NCBI GenBank assembly: GCA_014529385.2
Contig: CM043959.1
Coordinates: forward strand, 90,280,029-90,344,028
DNA length: 64,000 nt
Direction of reading: 5' to 3'
DNA from: Adiantum capillus-veneris
Taxonomy: Eukaryota > Streptophyta > Polypodiopsida > Polypodiales > Pteridaceae
Shown here: positions 23,220 through 34,900 of the stretch, in pieces
How the letters are laid out: each line of letters begins with the position of its first letter
How positions within the stretch are numbered: position 1 is the stretch's first letter
Notes under the pieces: generated by a model
The model's database searches: none
Told to the model about the DNA's origin: nothing
Seen by the model: the letters and a program-made list of their open reading frames with translations, nothing else
Program-made: the position numbers and the translations under genes

Positions 23220-23540
23220 CTAATAATTGCGGCAAGGAATGGATAAACCAGAGATGGATTGTAGCCTCGTGCGCAAGAGAGAATGGACCACAAGCAAGGG
23301 CTCAACTCAGAATGGTGGGTCCCCAATCAAACACCCTCCATGGTTACAGTTTGAGCATTGACTTCATGAATCGGTCACTAGATCAAGGGAAGAAGTGGAG
23401 GGAGTTGGGACTCAAGAGTCGAGCATTGACTAGAGTAAGATCATAGATGACAAAGAGGAGATTCCAGGTCCTAGGCTGAGAATCATAGATGAAGAAGAGG
23501 AGGGTTCAGGCCCCATGCTGAGAATCAGAATCAATGACGA
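23217..23540. other. non-coding spacer
   Basis: No gene. A phrase around AATCATAGATGA is repeated (about 23440 and 23483). Right edge is the gypsy1 LTR. Confidence 0.5.
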
Positions 23541-25130
23541 TGACGGGAGCAAAGCGAACCCCGAACCCTGACGGCCTCTAAAACACCGGGGACCGAATGG
23601 CGCGCCTCGAGCCTATCATGGTAAAGCAAACACGGGGCACCACCTAGCTTCAGCGGCTAGGACGCAAACAACACACCACCATAACAAAGTTTTCATCCAA
23701 GAGAGATGGATGCTTGGGAGTAATGATGAAGAGGAAAGGGAATGAGATCAAGTGAGAGAGAGAGACAGGGTGAGGGAGGGGGTATAGCGGCTTAGTACTT
23801 AGGCACCACAAAAGGATGGCGAATCCGCACACCCTTCACACATACACAAGCCCACTCCAAACACAAGACTAGGTGGCGATTCCGCACACCTCACATGGGC
23901 AAAACATTGCAAGAAAACATACTCACAAAACCTCAAGCTTTATTTAGAGAATTAGGCGATGAAATGGGGAGCATAGGGTAGGGGAATGAGAAGGGAGAGA
24001 GTGGTAGAGCACATGGCGGATAGGTGGGAGTTGATGGCGAAGAATCGCACGAGGATTATGGTCATCATCCTTCATTTATTTGCCCTTCATCTTTCATAGC
24101 CAAGGGTGTAGAGGTCATGCTCAACACAAGCATGGTGATTGCGGTGATGGTGATGGTGTGTGTGTGTGTGTGTGTGCACTAGGCACACACAGTGCATAGT
24201 GTGTTCTTTGGTGATGTTGTGTGTTTTTGTGTGATGGTGACCCCTCTTTATATAGGGGAGGAGGGGGGGAGAAATTCTAGAATTTAGAAATGAAGAAATC
24301 ATTATCTACATAGGCCATGTGACTGTGGGCCCCACTTGTCTAGCTGTGTGTATATGTGCCAGAACAGCAGTCTCATGAGAGAGAGAGATGGGTTGATGAA
24401 AAAAAAGTGAGAGGTGACATGGAGAATAAAGTAATTACAAGAGGGGAGAGAGGGGAGTGTGCTCAGAGGTGAATCTGTGTGCAGATGTGTGTGAACACAA
24501 GAAAAATCAGGTAACCACCGGGTGGGGATGGGTCTGTGGGCACTTTTTTCAGTGAAACTGAGTGTGTGTGAGTGTGGGGGAGGTTATTTAGCTACAATAC
24601 AAGAGTCATGGCGCCCTTTAGAGAGAGGGGGGGTATTTGGGTCATGGGATATGATAGGAGAGAGAAAGAGGGGGTGGGGTATACTATTTTGGAAGATAGG
24701 GTAAGTTGCATGTGAGTTAGGGTGCATTATTGGTGAGTTATAATGCATTATTGGTGAGAGGTGGGGTAGCTTGAGGGGAGAGAGAAAGGAGAAAGGACAA
24801 AGGGAAGAGAGAGGGGGTTGACCTTTTGAGTGGAGGAGAGGAAAAGGGACACCCGGCGGGGCAACAGTGAAGAAAAAGGAGGCAAGGTGGGGATGGGCTA
24901 CCCCGCAGGCATGAGGTGGCCTATTTTACCTTTCTTATATATTTACATAATCATACTTTATTTTTTTTCTTACTTTTTCCAATGCCTTTTATCACTCCCT
25001 CCATAAGAGGGGGTTTTCATGGGGTGGGGACGAGAGAAGAGGGGGTGGGGGCTTGGCTTGTGAAAAGCCCCCATCAACGACAGTGTCGAAGTCCTCACAC
25101 GCCGCTCTTAGATGTAGATCTGCACTGGCA
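23541..25130 (-). repeat. 3' LTR of gypsy1
   Basis: On the minus strand it starts TGCCAGTGCAG at 25130 and ends CGTCA at 23541. It includes a (TG)n near 24160, purine-rich blocks, and a TATA box (TATATAAAGAGG on the minus strand) at about 24245-24256. Confidence 0.93.
24244..24257 (-). promoter_or_regulatory. LTR TATA box (3' LTR copy)
   Basis: CCTATATAAAGAGG on the minus strand, about 870 bp from the LTR start; the same box occurs in the 5' LTR at about 30971-30984, where it would drive element transcription. Confidence 0.6.
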
Positions 25131-26921
25131 AGGATCTACCTCCATGATAATGTAGAATTTTCCTGATTTGGCCCTAGGAAATGGCCCAATGGCATCAATA
25201 CCCCATTTTTCAAATGGGCCATATGAGAGAATAGGTGTCTGTGGTTCAGGCATAAGTGACCTAGTGCCGGCCTTTTGACACAACTTACACGTTTTGCACC
25301 AATGGTGTACATCACGGTTGAGGCTAGGCCATATAAAGCCTGCCTGCAAGATTTTCCTACTTGTTATGTCTAGGGCAAAGTGACCACCACAAACCCCGTC
25401 ATGACAGCTAGCAATTACTCCCGTGATTTCGTGAGAGAGAGGGACCTTCCTGAGTATTTGGTCCTTACCCTTATAGTACAAACCATCATTGATGAGTCGA
25501 TACCTTGTGGCCTTCCGCGTCAGCCATTGCTTCTGTCCCTTTGTTAAATCTGATGGGCATTCCCCTGTTTCCAAAAAATGCATGATGTCAGGCAAGGCAT
25601 CACTGCCTTGAAATAGAGGGAGCTTTAGTTTTATTGCTCCAACCACCACTTCCTGTAGTCTTTCACTTGCTAGGGCATCTGCTTCTTGGTTTTGAGCCCT
25701 TGGGATATGGTGTATTTGAACTTCTTCAAACTTACCCAACAAGGTTTTTACACCACTTAAGTGAGTCCTTAAACTAGGATTCTTGCATGTCCATGCTCCA
25801 TTTACTTTGGTTAGTGCTGCATACTCAGCTTCATTGTTAGAATGTGAATCTAACAATTGGCCCAACGAAAATACCTTTGTCCCTTTGTCATCAAAGACCA
25901 CTATGCCTGCAGCTGCTTTGTCGGACTCTCGCTTGTAGGCTCCATCAAAGTAGAGAGAGTATGCTCCTTCTACCATAGGTGGTACTGGAGGTAATCGGAC
26001 TTCTCCTTCCTTAGATTGCTTCTCCTTCCTTTCAAAGACTTGGTAGGTCATGAGTCCCCCCAAACTTGCCCTTGTCGTGCTTTCTACCTCTATCGTGTAG
26101 TCAAACTCTTGCAGACGAACTAGCCATTTAGTAATTCTAGCAGACACATCCATGTGTTGTACAACATAGGGAAATATTTCATCCGTGGTTAGAATCACAA
26201 ATTTCTTAGGCAGCAAATATGACCTAAACTTTGTAGTTGCAAATCTAAGAGCTAGGACTAAGTGTTCCACATGGGTGAAACCTTTCTCTCCTGCTGTCAT
26301 CATTCGACTAGAGAAGTAGATTGGCCTCATGAAAGATGTCATCGTATCCTTTTGGAGTAGCACAGCCCCCAATGAGTCATCACCAACACTTGAGGTGACA
26401 TAGAATTTTTCATCCCACTTAGGTGGTGAGATAGTTGGCAGAGTGGCTAAGACCTCCTTTACCTTGTTGTAGTGATGTTCACTTTCCTCGTCCCAAGTGA
26501 AAGTTGATCTTTGAGTGAGTTGTTGCAGTGGTAGAACAAGTTGTGATAGTAGATGTATGAATCTACTTAAGTACCTCACCTTCTGTAGAAAAGAGACCAG
26601 TTGACGTGCGGTCGTTGGTGAAGGTAGGGCTATGAGTGCGGACACCTTACTTGGGTTGGCGTTGATACCTTTTGCTGAAATTTCATGGCCTAGTAGAATG
26701 ACTTTACTCTCCCCAATGTGGCATTTGTCCACATTTAATTGCCCACCTAGGCTCTGCAACCTGGCCAAACCTTCAGTTACCTTTTCTAAATGTGAAATAC
26801 GGGAGCTATATATACAAAAATCATCAATGAACACTCTTATGGATGTTCCAAAGAACGGTTGAAAAACATATGTGACATATCTTTGGAATGTGGCAGGTGC
26901 ATTTGTGAGACCAAACGGCAT
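25095..26921 (-). pseudogene. gypsy1 reverse transcriptase (palm on), RNase H and integrase zinc domain
   Basis: In frame with the preceding segment but separated by a TAA at a Tyr-type position. It starts at the conserved MPFGLTNAPATFQ; the catalytic pair is FIDD (VFIDDFCIYS, residues ~32-41). The connection and tether follow (FLQKVRYLSRF, LTQRSTFTW), then RNase H (LYFDGAYKRE, NNEAEYAAL) and the integrase HHCC zinc finger (GGHF ... WCKTCKLC). The frame then reads KFYIIMEVD and enters the 3' LTR. The catalytic integrase residues are therefore not encoded. Confidence 0.9.
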
Positions 26922-26927
26922 AACCCT

Positions 26928-27716
26928 TTATGCAAAACAACCCCATGGCGTGATAAAAGTGGTTTTTAGCTGATCTTCCAAGGCTATGTGTATTTGAAAG
27001 TATCCAGAATAACCATCACAGACGGTATAGCATTCAAAACCCGCTACTTCATTCAGAATTTCATCCAAGAAAGGGAGAGGAAAGTGGTCTCTCTTTGTAG
27101 CTGCATTTAGTGGTTTGTAGTCAACACAGACCCTCCACTTACCATTCTTTTTAGGCGTCACCACTACGGGTGACACCCATTCTGCGTTTTCTATAGGATA
27201 GATGAATCCCGCCTCCAGCAATTTCCTTACCTCGGCCAAGAGTGCCTTTTCTTGTATGACCCCCAGTCGTCGTAGCTTTTGCACAACTGGTTTTACCCCT
27301 TCCTTCAGCTTAATATGATGTTCCACCACTGTAATGCCTGTGATTCTTTCATAGTTGTCAATGAACAGGTTAGGAAATCCCATCAACATTTGCAAAAAAC
27401 TATCTTTCTCCTCAAGTGTTAATTCCGTAGACAACATACCCTTCAACCTACTTCCTCCTAGGCCAGGTGATTTTCTCTCCTCTTCATTGGGTTTCCCTTT
27501 TGGTGATGGATCACCAGTTGTGCTTACCCTTTGTGGATCCTTCATAATGATACCCATCACATCAATGGAACTGTCACTTTCGTCGGTGGATGTGGTCTCC
27601 TCCTCAGAACTGGAAGATTCGCTAGTGGTTTCATCTGCCGATGTTTCCAGATTCATTTCCTTTTGCTTGCCAATCCTCATGTCGTAGTAGATTGTCTCCC
27701 CTTTCTTACCGGTCAT
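26928..27716 (-). pseudogene. gypsy1 acidic linker and reverse transcriptase fingers
   Basis: A Ser/Glu/Thr-rich linker (residues ~20-60) is followed by the fingers of the reverse transcriptase: HHIKLKEGVKPV, EAGFIYPIENAEWVSPVVV, KKNGKWRVCVDYKPLN, FPLPFLDEIL and YSGYFQI. It shares the frame of the protease segment, from which it is split by TAG at 27741, and of the downstream segment, from which it is split by TAA. Confidence 0.9.
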
Positions 27717-27740
27717 GCGTAGAAGGCCAGTACACCAGTC

Positions 27741-28301
27741 CTATTTTGCCTTCATGGCCATCAACCATGGCCTTCCCAAAATTAGTGGATAGCCCTCCCC
27801 CTTAGTAGGCATTACAAAAACATCTACCTCTACCTCAATGTTGAAAGCTTTGATTTTCACGGCACTTACCACACCCACACACTTTACTTTTGCGTTGTTT
27901 GCCATCTTTGCCTTGCATGGAGAAGGCCTGTCAACCTCGAGCCCTAATCGAAGCATCATAGCTTCGCTCATTACACATATTTGTGCACCTCCATCAATGT
28001 AGGTGTTTCCAACCCTCTTTCCTTTTATGTTTACGTCGACAATTGGAAGGATGTCATCCATGTTGCATCCCGAAATTGCTCCGGCTACCTTTGTTTTGGA
28101 GCATCTTGTACTCACCATTTTAGACCATTGTCGCCTTACTTTAGGTACAAGATGTAGCAGCTGTGGCCATGTAATCTTTGGTCCTTGCTCTGCCACATCC
28201 AATGTTAGATCATAGGGCTTTGAACTTTCCCCTAGCTGGAAGTCGGTGATGCCCAATTTCCGTCGTGGCTTGGATGGCCTCTTGCTAGTTTCTCCTCTCA
28301 T
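27741..28301 (-). pseudogene. gypsy1 aspartic protease segment
   Basis: Pepsin-like retroviral protease: the active site reads YIDGGAQICVM where D-S/T-G-A is usual, so the residue after the Asp is Gly, and the flap/psi loop end is PLILGRPWLM. The start ATG overlaps the stop of the previous frame as ATGA (28298-28301). The segment ends in TAG at a position followed by DW, where Gln is common in this family. Confidence 0.85.
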
Positions 28302-28777
28302 GCTCTCTCATCATCTGATTGTGTAGCCTTCTCCCTCCTAGCTCTTTTCACAGTCATGGCCTCAAGTGGTTCTAAAAAGGTTACCTTCTCCTTACCCTTG
28401 TCCCTCTCCTTTGCTCTGGGTGGATCCACTACTACGGCTTTTCCTTTCTCTTCTAGCCTTATGATGTTTACAGGGCGATCAAGTGGTGGGGCTGGTGGAA
28501 GAGGTGGAATGGATGCTTGTAGTGGTGTCTGGGGTGGACGTAGAATTTGTGTTGGTGGGGTTGGTGCTCGGGGTGGGGGTGTTCTTTCTCTAGGGGGTGA
28601 CAATTGGTTCCTCCTACCTCCTCTATTATAGTTTTGTTGTGGTTTGGGACAGTAGTACATATCGTGACCGTCTTCTCCGTAGTTGTAGCAATGATACTCC
28701 CTGTTTTGTCGTCGTGCTCTTCCAGGGTCTTGATCTCTTTCTTGACTCCTCCCTTGTTGTATTAAGTGGACAGACAA
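28298..28777 (-). pseudogene. gypsy1 zinc knuckle and Pro-rich linker
   Basis: Encodes a CCHC-type knuckle, CYNYGEDGHDMYYC, in which the second Cys is Tyr (a G-to-A change would do this), and a proline-rich stretch. It is in a different frame from Gag (16-bp overlap, 28762-28777) and from the protease (4-bp overlap). Confidence 0.8.
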
Positions 28778-29406
28778 ATTCTGCAGTAGTGATCTCTTAC
28801 CCCAAGAGCCGGTGGTGGTGGTGGAATGGTGGTTGTCATAGTTGCTAGTCGACGCGATGTTCCTGATTCTGCTGACTTGGTTTCTTTGGCTTTCATTCGC
28901 AGCTTCTTGTCTTTAAGGCGAGCAATCTCAACGGCTAACTCGTACGTAGCCGGGAATCTACCTTTCACCTTCTCCTTGAGAAGCGGCCATAAGCCATGCG
29001 TGAACCAATCTTTTTTTAGGAAATCGGGTGCAGCTTCCCCCCTTGCCAGTGACTCAACCCACCGTTCCCACAAATCCACAAATTTGGACTCATAGGTGGC
29101 ATATTCTAAAAGACCCTCCTGCTTCAAGTCTCTCAACTTGTCCCACAACTTTTCTGAAGTGGTACCTCCCCCAAAGCGCCTCTTAAAAGCGGTTTTTAAG
29201 GGTTCCCAGTCATCCTTAGTTGCTTGTGGAAGTGCATTGTACCATGATCTAGCTTCTAGCTTCATGAGATGCTTAAAGATTCTAACCCGGGATTCATCCG
29301 TATCTTTGTTTCTCACTACACATGCTACTTCAAAGTCATCTAGGAAGTCTGTTACCAAATCCTCCCCCTTCTTTCCTTTAAATGTTGGAAATGCTACACT
29401 TGCCAT
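28762..29406 (-). pseudogene. gypsy1 Gag (retrotransposon gag domain)
   Basis: Starts MASVAFPTFKG and contains the plant gypsy Gag fold: FLDDFEVA, FKHLMKLEARSWYNAL, LKTAFKRRFG, TYESKFVDLWERW and DFLKKDWFTHGL. About 214 codons before the frame is lost near the knuckle. It would form the particle shell. Confidence 0.88.
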
Positions 29407-30242
29407 GATTACTTAGAGAGAGCTAGAAAGACACACTGCTTAACTTGCAAAAGTTTTTTTTCTTCTTTACAAGGAGGCGTGTATACCCTCTTATACTAGG
29501 ACATAGATTAAAACTTCAAACGGTACATTGCCTTGTACCAAAGGTAAGACAAATGGTTGATCTGATGCCAGAACCTCCAAAAACCGCTCCCCACCCGGCA
29601 TGGTGTCAATGACGTGCTGGTAGTGAGCCTTCACATCCAGTATTACCTTGATTGAGCGTACACTTGTTGGTAGGTGTGATCTGTCTTGAGGTAGGTTGTA
29701 CTGATTCATGTGAAGCTTAGAGGTGCTTAGTCACTGTCCAATCTTGTGGGAGAGGGTGGTGTTCTTTCCTGAAACAAACTCAGTAGATCCCTAGTTTCTC
29801 TAGTAAGAGTGTGAGCCAATGCTTCCGTTATCTGTGCTGCAGCATCAGGTGCGACTTGAAAACTGACTGTGATAATTACCTCAGTGACTTGAGTTACCCG
29901 ATTCTCAAAGTAGAATAGTGTTGATTCTCTCTTGTGTAGAGCTCCTTCCATTTTGTTGTTGTGGGTTGGTTGTAGGTTGCGGACATGGTTTCGACCTTCT
30001 CCTTCTTCTTCTTGGCACTTGGCCTATCTATATCCACTGGGTTTGGCGTGTTGGTTGCCTCTCCCACTGCAAATCGATTACTGTTACGTCTGGCACTCGA
30101 GCTTCGATGGACATGCGGAGTTCGTCTAGTTGTGCTTGGAGCTCTTCTTCTTCTGTCGTCCAATTAGCAAATCTTGCTAGCCATTCATCCATTCACAATA
30201 GTTTAAGGGTTGCAGTCTTGTAAACCGAAGGGTTTCATGAAA
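29407..30242 (-). other. gypsy1 leader with pre-gag open frames
   Basis: Between the primer site and Gag several minus-strand frames are open in series: from ATG at 30192 (MDEWLARFANW, Glu-rich helix), 30163-29894, 29951-29727 (a helical stretch with AAQITEALAHTL) and 29709-29491. They occupy different frames, so they may be pieces of one N-terminal Gag extension broken by indels, or chance. No named domain is recognised. Confidence 0.4.
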
Positions 30243-30243
30243 A

Positions 30244-30263
30244 GATCCTCAGTGGGGGCACCA
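30244..30263 (-). promoter_or_regulatory. primer binding site of gypsy1
   Basis: On the minus strand TGGTGCCCCCACTGAGGATC begins two bases after the LTR end (CGTCA). The position is right for a primer site; I cannot name the tRNA with certainty. Confidence 0.7.
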
Positions 30264-30265
30264 AA

Positions 30266-31858
30266 TGACGGGGGCAAAGCGAACCCCGAACCCCGACAGC
30301 CTCTAAAACACCGGGGACCGAATGGCGCGCCTCGAGCCTGTCATGGTAAAGCAAACAGGGGGCACCACCTAGCTTAGCCGGCTAGGACGCAAACAACACA
30401 CCACCATAACAAAGTTTTCATCCAAGAGAGATGGATGCTTGGGAGTAATGATGAAGAGGAAAGGGAATGAGATCAAGTGAGAGAGAGAGAGAGGGTGAGG
30501 GAGGGGGTATAGCGGCTTAGTACTTAGGCACCACAAAAGGATGGCGAATCCGCACACCCTTCACACATACACAAGCTCACTCCAAACACAAGACTAGGTG
30601 GCGATTCCGCACACCTCACATGGGCAAAACATTGCAAGAAAACATACTCACAAAACCTCAAGCTTTATTTAGAGAATTAGGCGATGAAATGGGGAGCATA
30701 GGGTAGGGGAATGAGAAGGGAGAGAGTGGTAGAGCACATGGCGGATAGGTGGGAGTTGATGGCGAAGACTCGCACGAGGATTATGGCCATCATCCTTCAT
30801 TTAGTTGCCCTTCATCTTTCATAGCCAAGGGTGTAGAGGTCATGCTCAAGACAAGCATGGTGATTGCGGTGATGGTGATGGTGTGTGTGTGTGTGTGTGT
30901 GTGCACTAGGCACACACAGTGCATAGTGTGTTCTTTGGTGATGTTGTGTGTTTTTGTGTGATGGTGACCCCTCTTTATATAGGGGAGGAGGGGGGGAGAA
31001 ATTCTAGAATTTAGAAATGAAGAAATCATTATCTACATAGGCCATGTGACTGTGGGCCCCACTTGTCTAGCTGTGTGTATATGTGCCAGAACAGCAGTCT
31101 CATGAGAGAGAGAGATGGGTTGATGAAAAAAAAGTGAGAGGTGACATGGAGAATAAAGTAATTACAAGAGGGGAGAGAGGGGAGTGTGCTCAGAGGTGAA
31201 TCTGTGTGCAGATGTGTGTGAACACAAGAAAAATCAGGTAACCACCGGGTGGGGATGGGTCTGTGGGCACTTTTTTCAGTGAAACTGAGTGTGTGTGAGT
31301 GTGGGGGAGGTTATTTAGCTACAATACAAGAGTCATGGCGCCCTTTAGAGAGAGGGGGGGGTATTTGGGTCATGGGATATGATAGGAGAGAGAAAGAGGT
31401 GGTGGGGTATACTATTTTGGAAGATAGGGTAAGTTGCATGTGAGTTAGGGTGCATTATTGGTGAGTTATAATGCATTATTGGTGAGAGGTGGGGTAGCTT
31501 GAGGGGAGAGAGAAAGGAGAAAGGACAAAGGGAAGAGAGAGGGGGTTGACCTTTTGAGTGGAGGAGAGGAAAAGGGACACCCGGCGGGGCAACAGTGAAG
31601 AAAAAGGAGGCAAGGTGGGGATGGGCTACCCCGCAGGCATGAGGTGGCCTATTTTACCTTTCTTATATATTTACATAATCATACTTTATTTTTTTTCTTA
31701 CTTTTTCCAATGCCTTTTATCACTCCCTCCATAAGAGGGGGTTTTCATGGGGTGGGGACGAGAGAAGAGGGGGTGGGGGCTTGGCTTGTGAAAAGCCCCC
31801 ATCAACGACAGTGTCGAAGTCCTCACACGCCGCTCTTAGATGTAGATCTGCACTGGCA
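30266..31858 (-). repeat. 5' LTR of gypsy1
   Basis: Matches 23541-25130 almost base for base, with scattered substitutions and small changes in (TG)n and G-run length. Confidence 0.93.
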
Positions 31859-31960
31859 AGAAGGGTAGTTAATTATTTTATGATCAGCAAGAGAGGTTAT
31901 GAAAGGGTTCATAGCTTAGCCTCAACATATACAACAAGGGTCGCCTACAGAAGCTTGCAT

Positions 31961-31962
<2 letters not shown>
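31859..31962. other. non-coding flank of gypsy1
   Basis: No gene or element is recognised. Confidence 0.4.

Positions 31963-32037
<75 letters not shown>
31963..32037. repeat. (CT)n microsatellite, ~75 bp
   Basis: Uninterrupted CT units. Confidence 0.97.
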
Positions 32038-32038
<1 letters not shown>

Positions 32039-32193
32039 AAGCACTGCATTGCACTCCGGTGGATAGAGTTTGAAGGGTCACTTTCTAGCAGCTTTATATC
32101 AAGCGAGAGAGAGAGAGAGTCACTTCTTTGCCAGTGACTATCCCTGTGTCCAAGCGCCTGACATAGAACATCCTTTCTTGCACTCAAAGATAT

Positions 32194-32226
32194 TTTATAT
32201 ATATATATATATAGATAGATAGATAG

Positions 32227-32272
<46 letters not shown>
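32194..32272. repeat. compound (AT)n (GATA)n (AT)n (GA)n
   Basis: Four simple-repeat blocks follow each other without spacer. Confidence 0.95.
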
Positions 32273-32276
<4 letters not shown>

Positions 32277-32570
32277 TCTCTATCTCTGTTTAGTCATTGC
32301 AAGGACTCTTGTTCTGTCTCCCTCTCAGACATGATCATGGTGTAGCCCTAGCTAGCGAGAGCTTTTCAACAATGCTCCTTAATTTTAGTGCATTTCTCAA
32401 AGCGTTTACTCTTTTGCTACGTTCCCATTCCGCTCCCAGCTTATATATACATTGTCTTCCACACCCACCTCCCCCCTGCGGGGCCTCTCTCTCCCTAGAT
32501 GAGTGTGGAACCTGACCTACAATACATCTGCATTCTATTGGTGCATTCAGTGGCAACGGTCCATGTGACG
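32273..32570. other. non-coding
   Basis: No gene is visible. Confidence 0.4.
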
Positions 32571-32574
32571 GACA

Positions 32575-33158
32575 AGATGTGCACTCTAGCTTTTTCTCGA
32601 ACACTACACAAGTGACAATTCTTGCTGACAAGAGTGTTGCCATATTGGTGATGGGTGGCTCTGAAAATCGGAAGAAGAGGGCAAGAGGTCACAAGGCATG
32701 AAGATGAAGAGTGCATCATCGCAAAGTCGAGCACTACTATTGTGCCTGCACCCCCACTGAAGCACACACTACCCTTGGTCTACTCTATTGCTATAAAAAA
32801 CCTTTTTCCAAAAACATAGAAAACCTATGTATGAGAAATATAAAAGGAAAATTTATTACATTTAAAGGTAATTTTTGTAGGTTCTTACATGCTAGGTGTT
32901 GCATCGGATCATACCAACTAGGCCCAACACCTTTGACCAAATTGCTACCAACATCCAACCATCAACATCGAGTGCACCTCAAAGGGGAAATATGGTTGCA
33001 AGGGCTAGCATGGTGACATTTGGCTTGGATGAGAGGAGGAGGTAGGTCGTGCGATGTCTATAGTGAAGTGCAATTGAGAGGAGTCAACGTACAAGGGCTG
33101 GTAGGAAGATCAATTATGATAGGCAGAGCAACCTCCCCCTTGACTTGGGTGGCTATGG

Positions 33159-33225
<67 letters not shown>

Positions 33226-33537
33226 CTTCTTCTCGAACACTACACAATTGATAATTCTTACTGACAAGAGGTTTGCTATATTGGTGATGGGTGGCTCTGA
33301 AAATTGGGACCAACACCTTTGACCAAATTGCTGCCAACATCCAACCATCAGCATCCAGTGCATCTCAGAGGGAAAACATTGTTGCAAGGGCTAGCACGAT
33401 GACATCTGGCTTGGATGAGAGGCGGAGGTAGGTCATGCAATGTCTCTAGTGAAGTGCACTTGACAGGGGTCAACATATAAGGGTTCGTTGGAAGATCAAT
33501 TATGATAGATAGAGTGGCGTCCCCCTCGCTTGGGTGG

Positions 33538-33613
<76 letters not shown>
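32575..33613. repeat. ~380-bp tandem units ending in (TG)n(AG)n
   Basis: Sequence 33227-33613 repeats 32590-32660 plus 32925-33226: each unit carries CTCGAACACTACACAA, GGTGATGGGTGGCTCTGAAA, CCAACACCTTTGACCAAATT and ends GGTGGCT...(TG)n(AG)n (33160-33226 and 33541-33613). The first unit is interrupted by ~255 bp of unrelated sequence (about 32665-32920). Units differ at roughly one base in ten. Confidence 0.8.
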
Positions 33614-34436
33614 TCACCACCTCCTAGATTTCCACCGTGATCAGACCCCATACCACTGTCCCCTGTACCATCGCATATATACGACACCTACACGACCTAA
33701 GCCATTGTATTGATGTCTTGCCAACCACCTTGCATGGTTCCTCTCTCACATGCTTTGACTTTGGTCGGGATCTTGGAAGGTGGGGAGGTGGTGGGGTGGG
33801 GGAAAGTGAGGGAAGAGAGGCCATGCTGCCGTCGAAGGCGGCGCCGCTTTACAAGTATGTGTAATAGCACTGCCCTACAAAAAGCAAAGAAGAGAAAGAA
33901 GAAAGCAAAGCAAAGTTCACAAACAATCCAAAGTTAAGAAATTATAAATGGGGAAAAACAAGCACAAAGATAAGGAGAAATTTTTATACCTATGACCCTT
34001 TAACGTAGTCATGGTGTGTGTATCAAGGTCTCATTATAAATGGGGAAAAAGAAGCACCAAGATAAGGAGAAGCTTGTAACGACTTTTTGTTTCACGATAG
34101 TGGTTTGAAATAAGTCGATGAGAGAACTGGCATCAAATATTAATCACCCAAATAAACATGCCTACTTTGGAAACCAAGGTTTTATAGTCATAAATAATTA
34201 GGACTGTAAGTTATCTATAAAAAGTACTAAAATTTCTCTTTATTTGATATTATAGAGAGCGAGGAGGAGTGAGAAAGTGTTCCTTTGCTTAGTGATCTAA
34301 ATATTCCTTTGCTTCTCTAAAATGTTTTTATTTTGGAGAAATAATTGATGCTATTAGGAAAGGAATACTCTATAGGATTGTTTTGCTAGACAATAGAAGT
34401 TACCTTTCCTTTAGAAGCTAATATCACAATGGCAGT
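33614..34436. other. non-coding
   Basis: No gene. ATTATAAATGGGGAAAAA occurs twice (about 33942 and 34031). Confidence 0.5.
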
Positions 34437-34450
34437 AGGGACTTCATTTA

Positions 34451-34584
34451 TTTTTTTATTTTTATTTGCAAAACTCACAACTGTGGGTGAATTATATTTA
34501 TCAACCCAAATAATTACAAAGTCTTGTCATGCTCGTGTTGAGCCATGACGTCATCCAGGGACCATAATTACATCGGTTAGCATT
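34451..34584 (-). mobile_element. short 5'-truncated LINE family B copy
   Basis: Minus-strand copy of the last ~130 bp of LINE family B (reverse complement ending GTGAGTTTTGC-like plus A-rich tail). It is flanked by AGGGACTTCAT (34437-34447) and AGGTACTTCAT (34585-34595), a target duplication with one mismatch. Confidence 0.8.
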
Positions 34585-34599
34585 AGGTACTTCATCTAT

Positions 34600-34900
34600 T
34601 TTATGTGTCTCAATGAAAACTTCATGTATCTCTATTACCATGGAATGAGCATTTACATCCCACAAACAAGTGTTTAATGATTCTCTCTCTACGTAATCAT
34701 AATTTTAGTAACACTTTTCACACAAACTATTTAAAAACCTCACATCAAAAAATCTTACTATCTTATATGTAGCAATAAATCAATTTATTCCATTCACACA
34801 CCACATGGAGATCCATATAAAACTCTAAAAACATATTCTGATTGTGTAATCTCCTCTTAGTGTTCCTAGAGTACAGATCTTGATGAAAGCCTTGGGAGAT
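34600..34900. other. non-coding
   Basis: AT-rich, no gene visible. Confidence 0.4.

Larger units (their letters stand above)
23541..31858 (-). mobile_element. Ty3/gypsy retrotransposon (gypsy1), two ~1.6-kb LTRs, integrase core missing
   Basis: On the minus strand the order is 5' LTR (31858-30266), primer site, leader, gag, zinc knuckle, protease, reverse transcriptase, RNase H, integrase zinc domain, 3' LTR (25130-23541). The LTRs look about 98-99% identical by eye. Coding runs from the first residues of the integrase core (GPFEKWGIDAIGPFPRAKSG) straight into the 3' LTR at 25130, so the catalytic integrase core and C-terminus are gone. Flanking 5-mers (GACGA left, AGAAG right) do not match, so no target duplication is visible. 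Confidence 0.93.
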
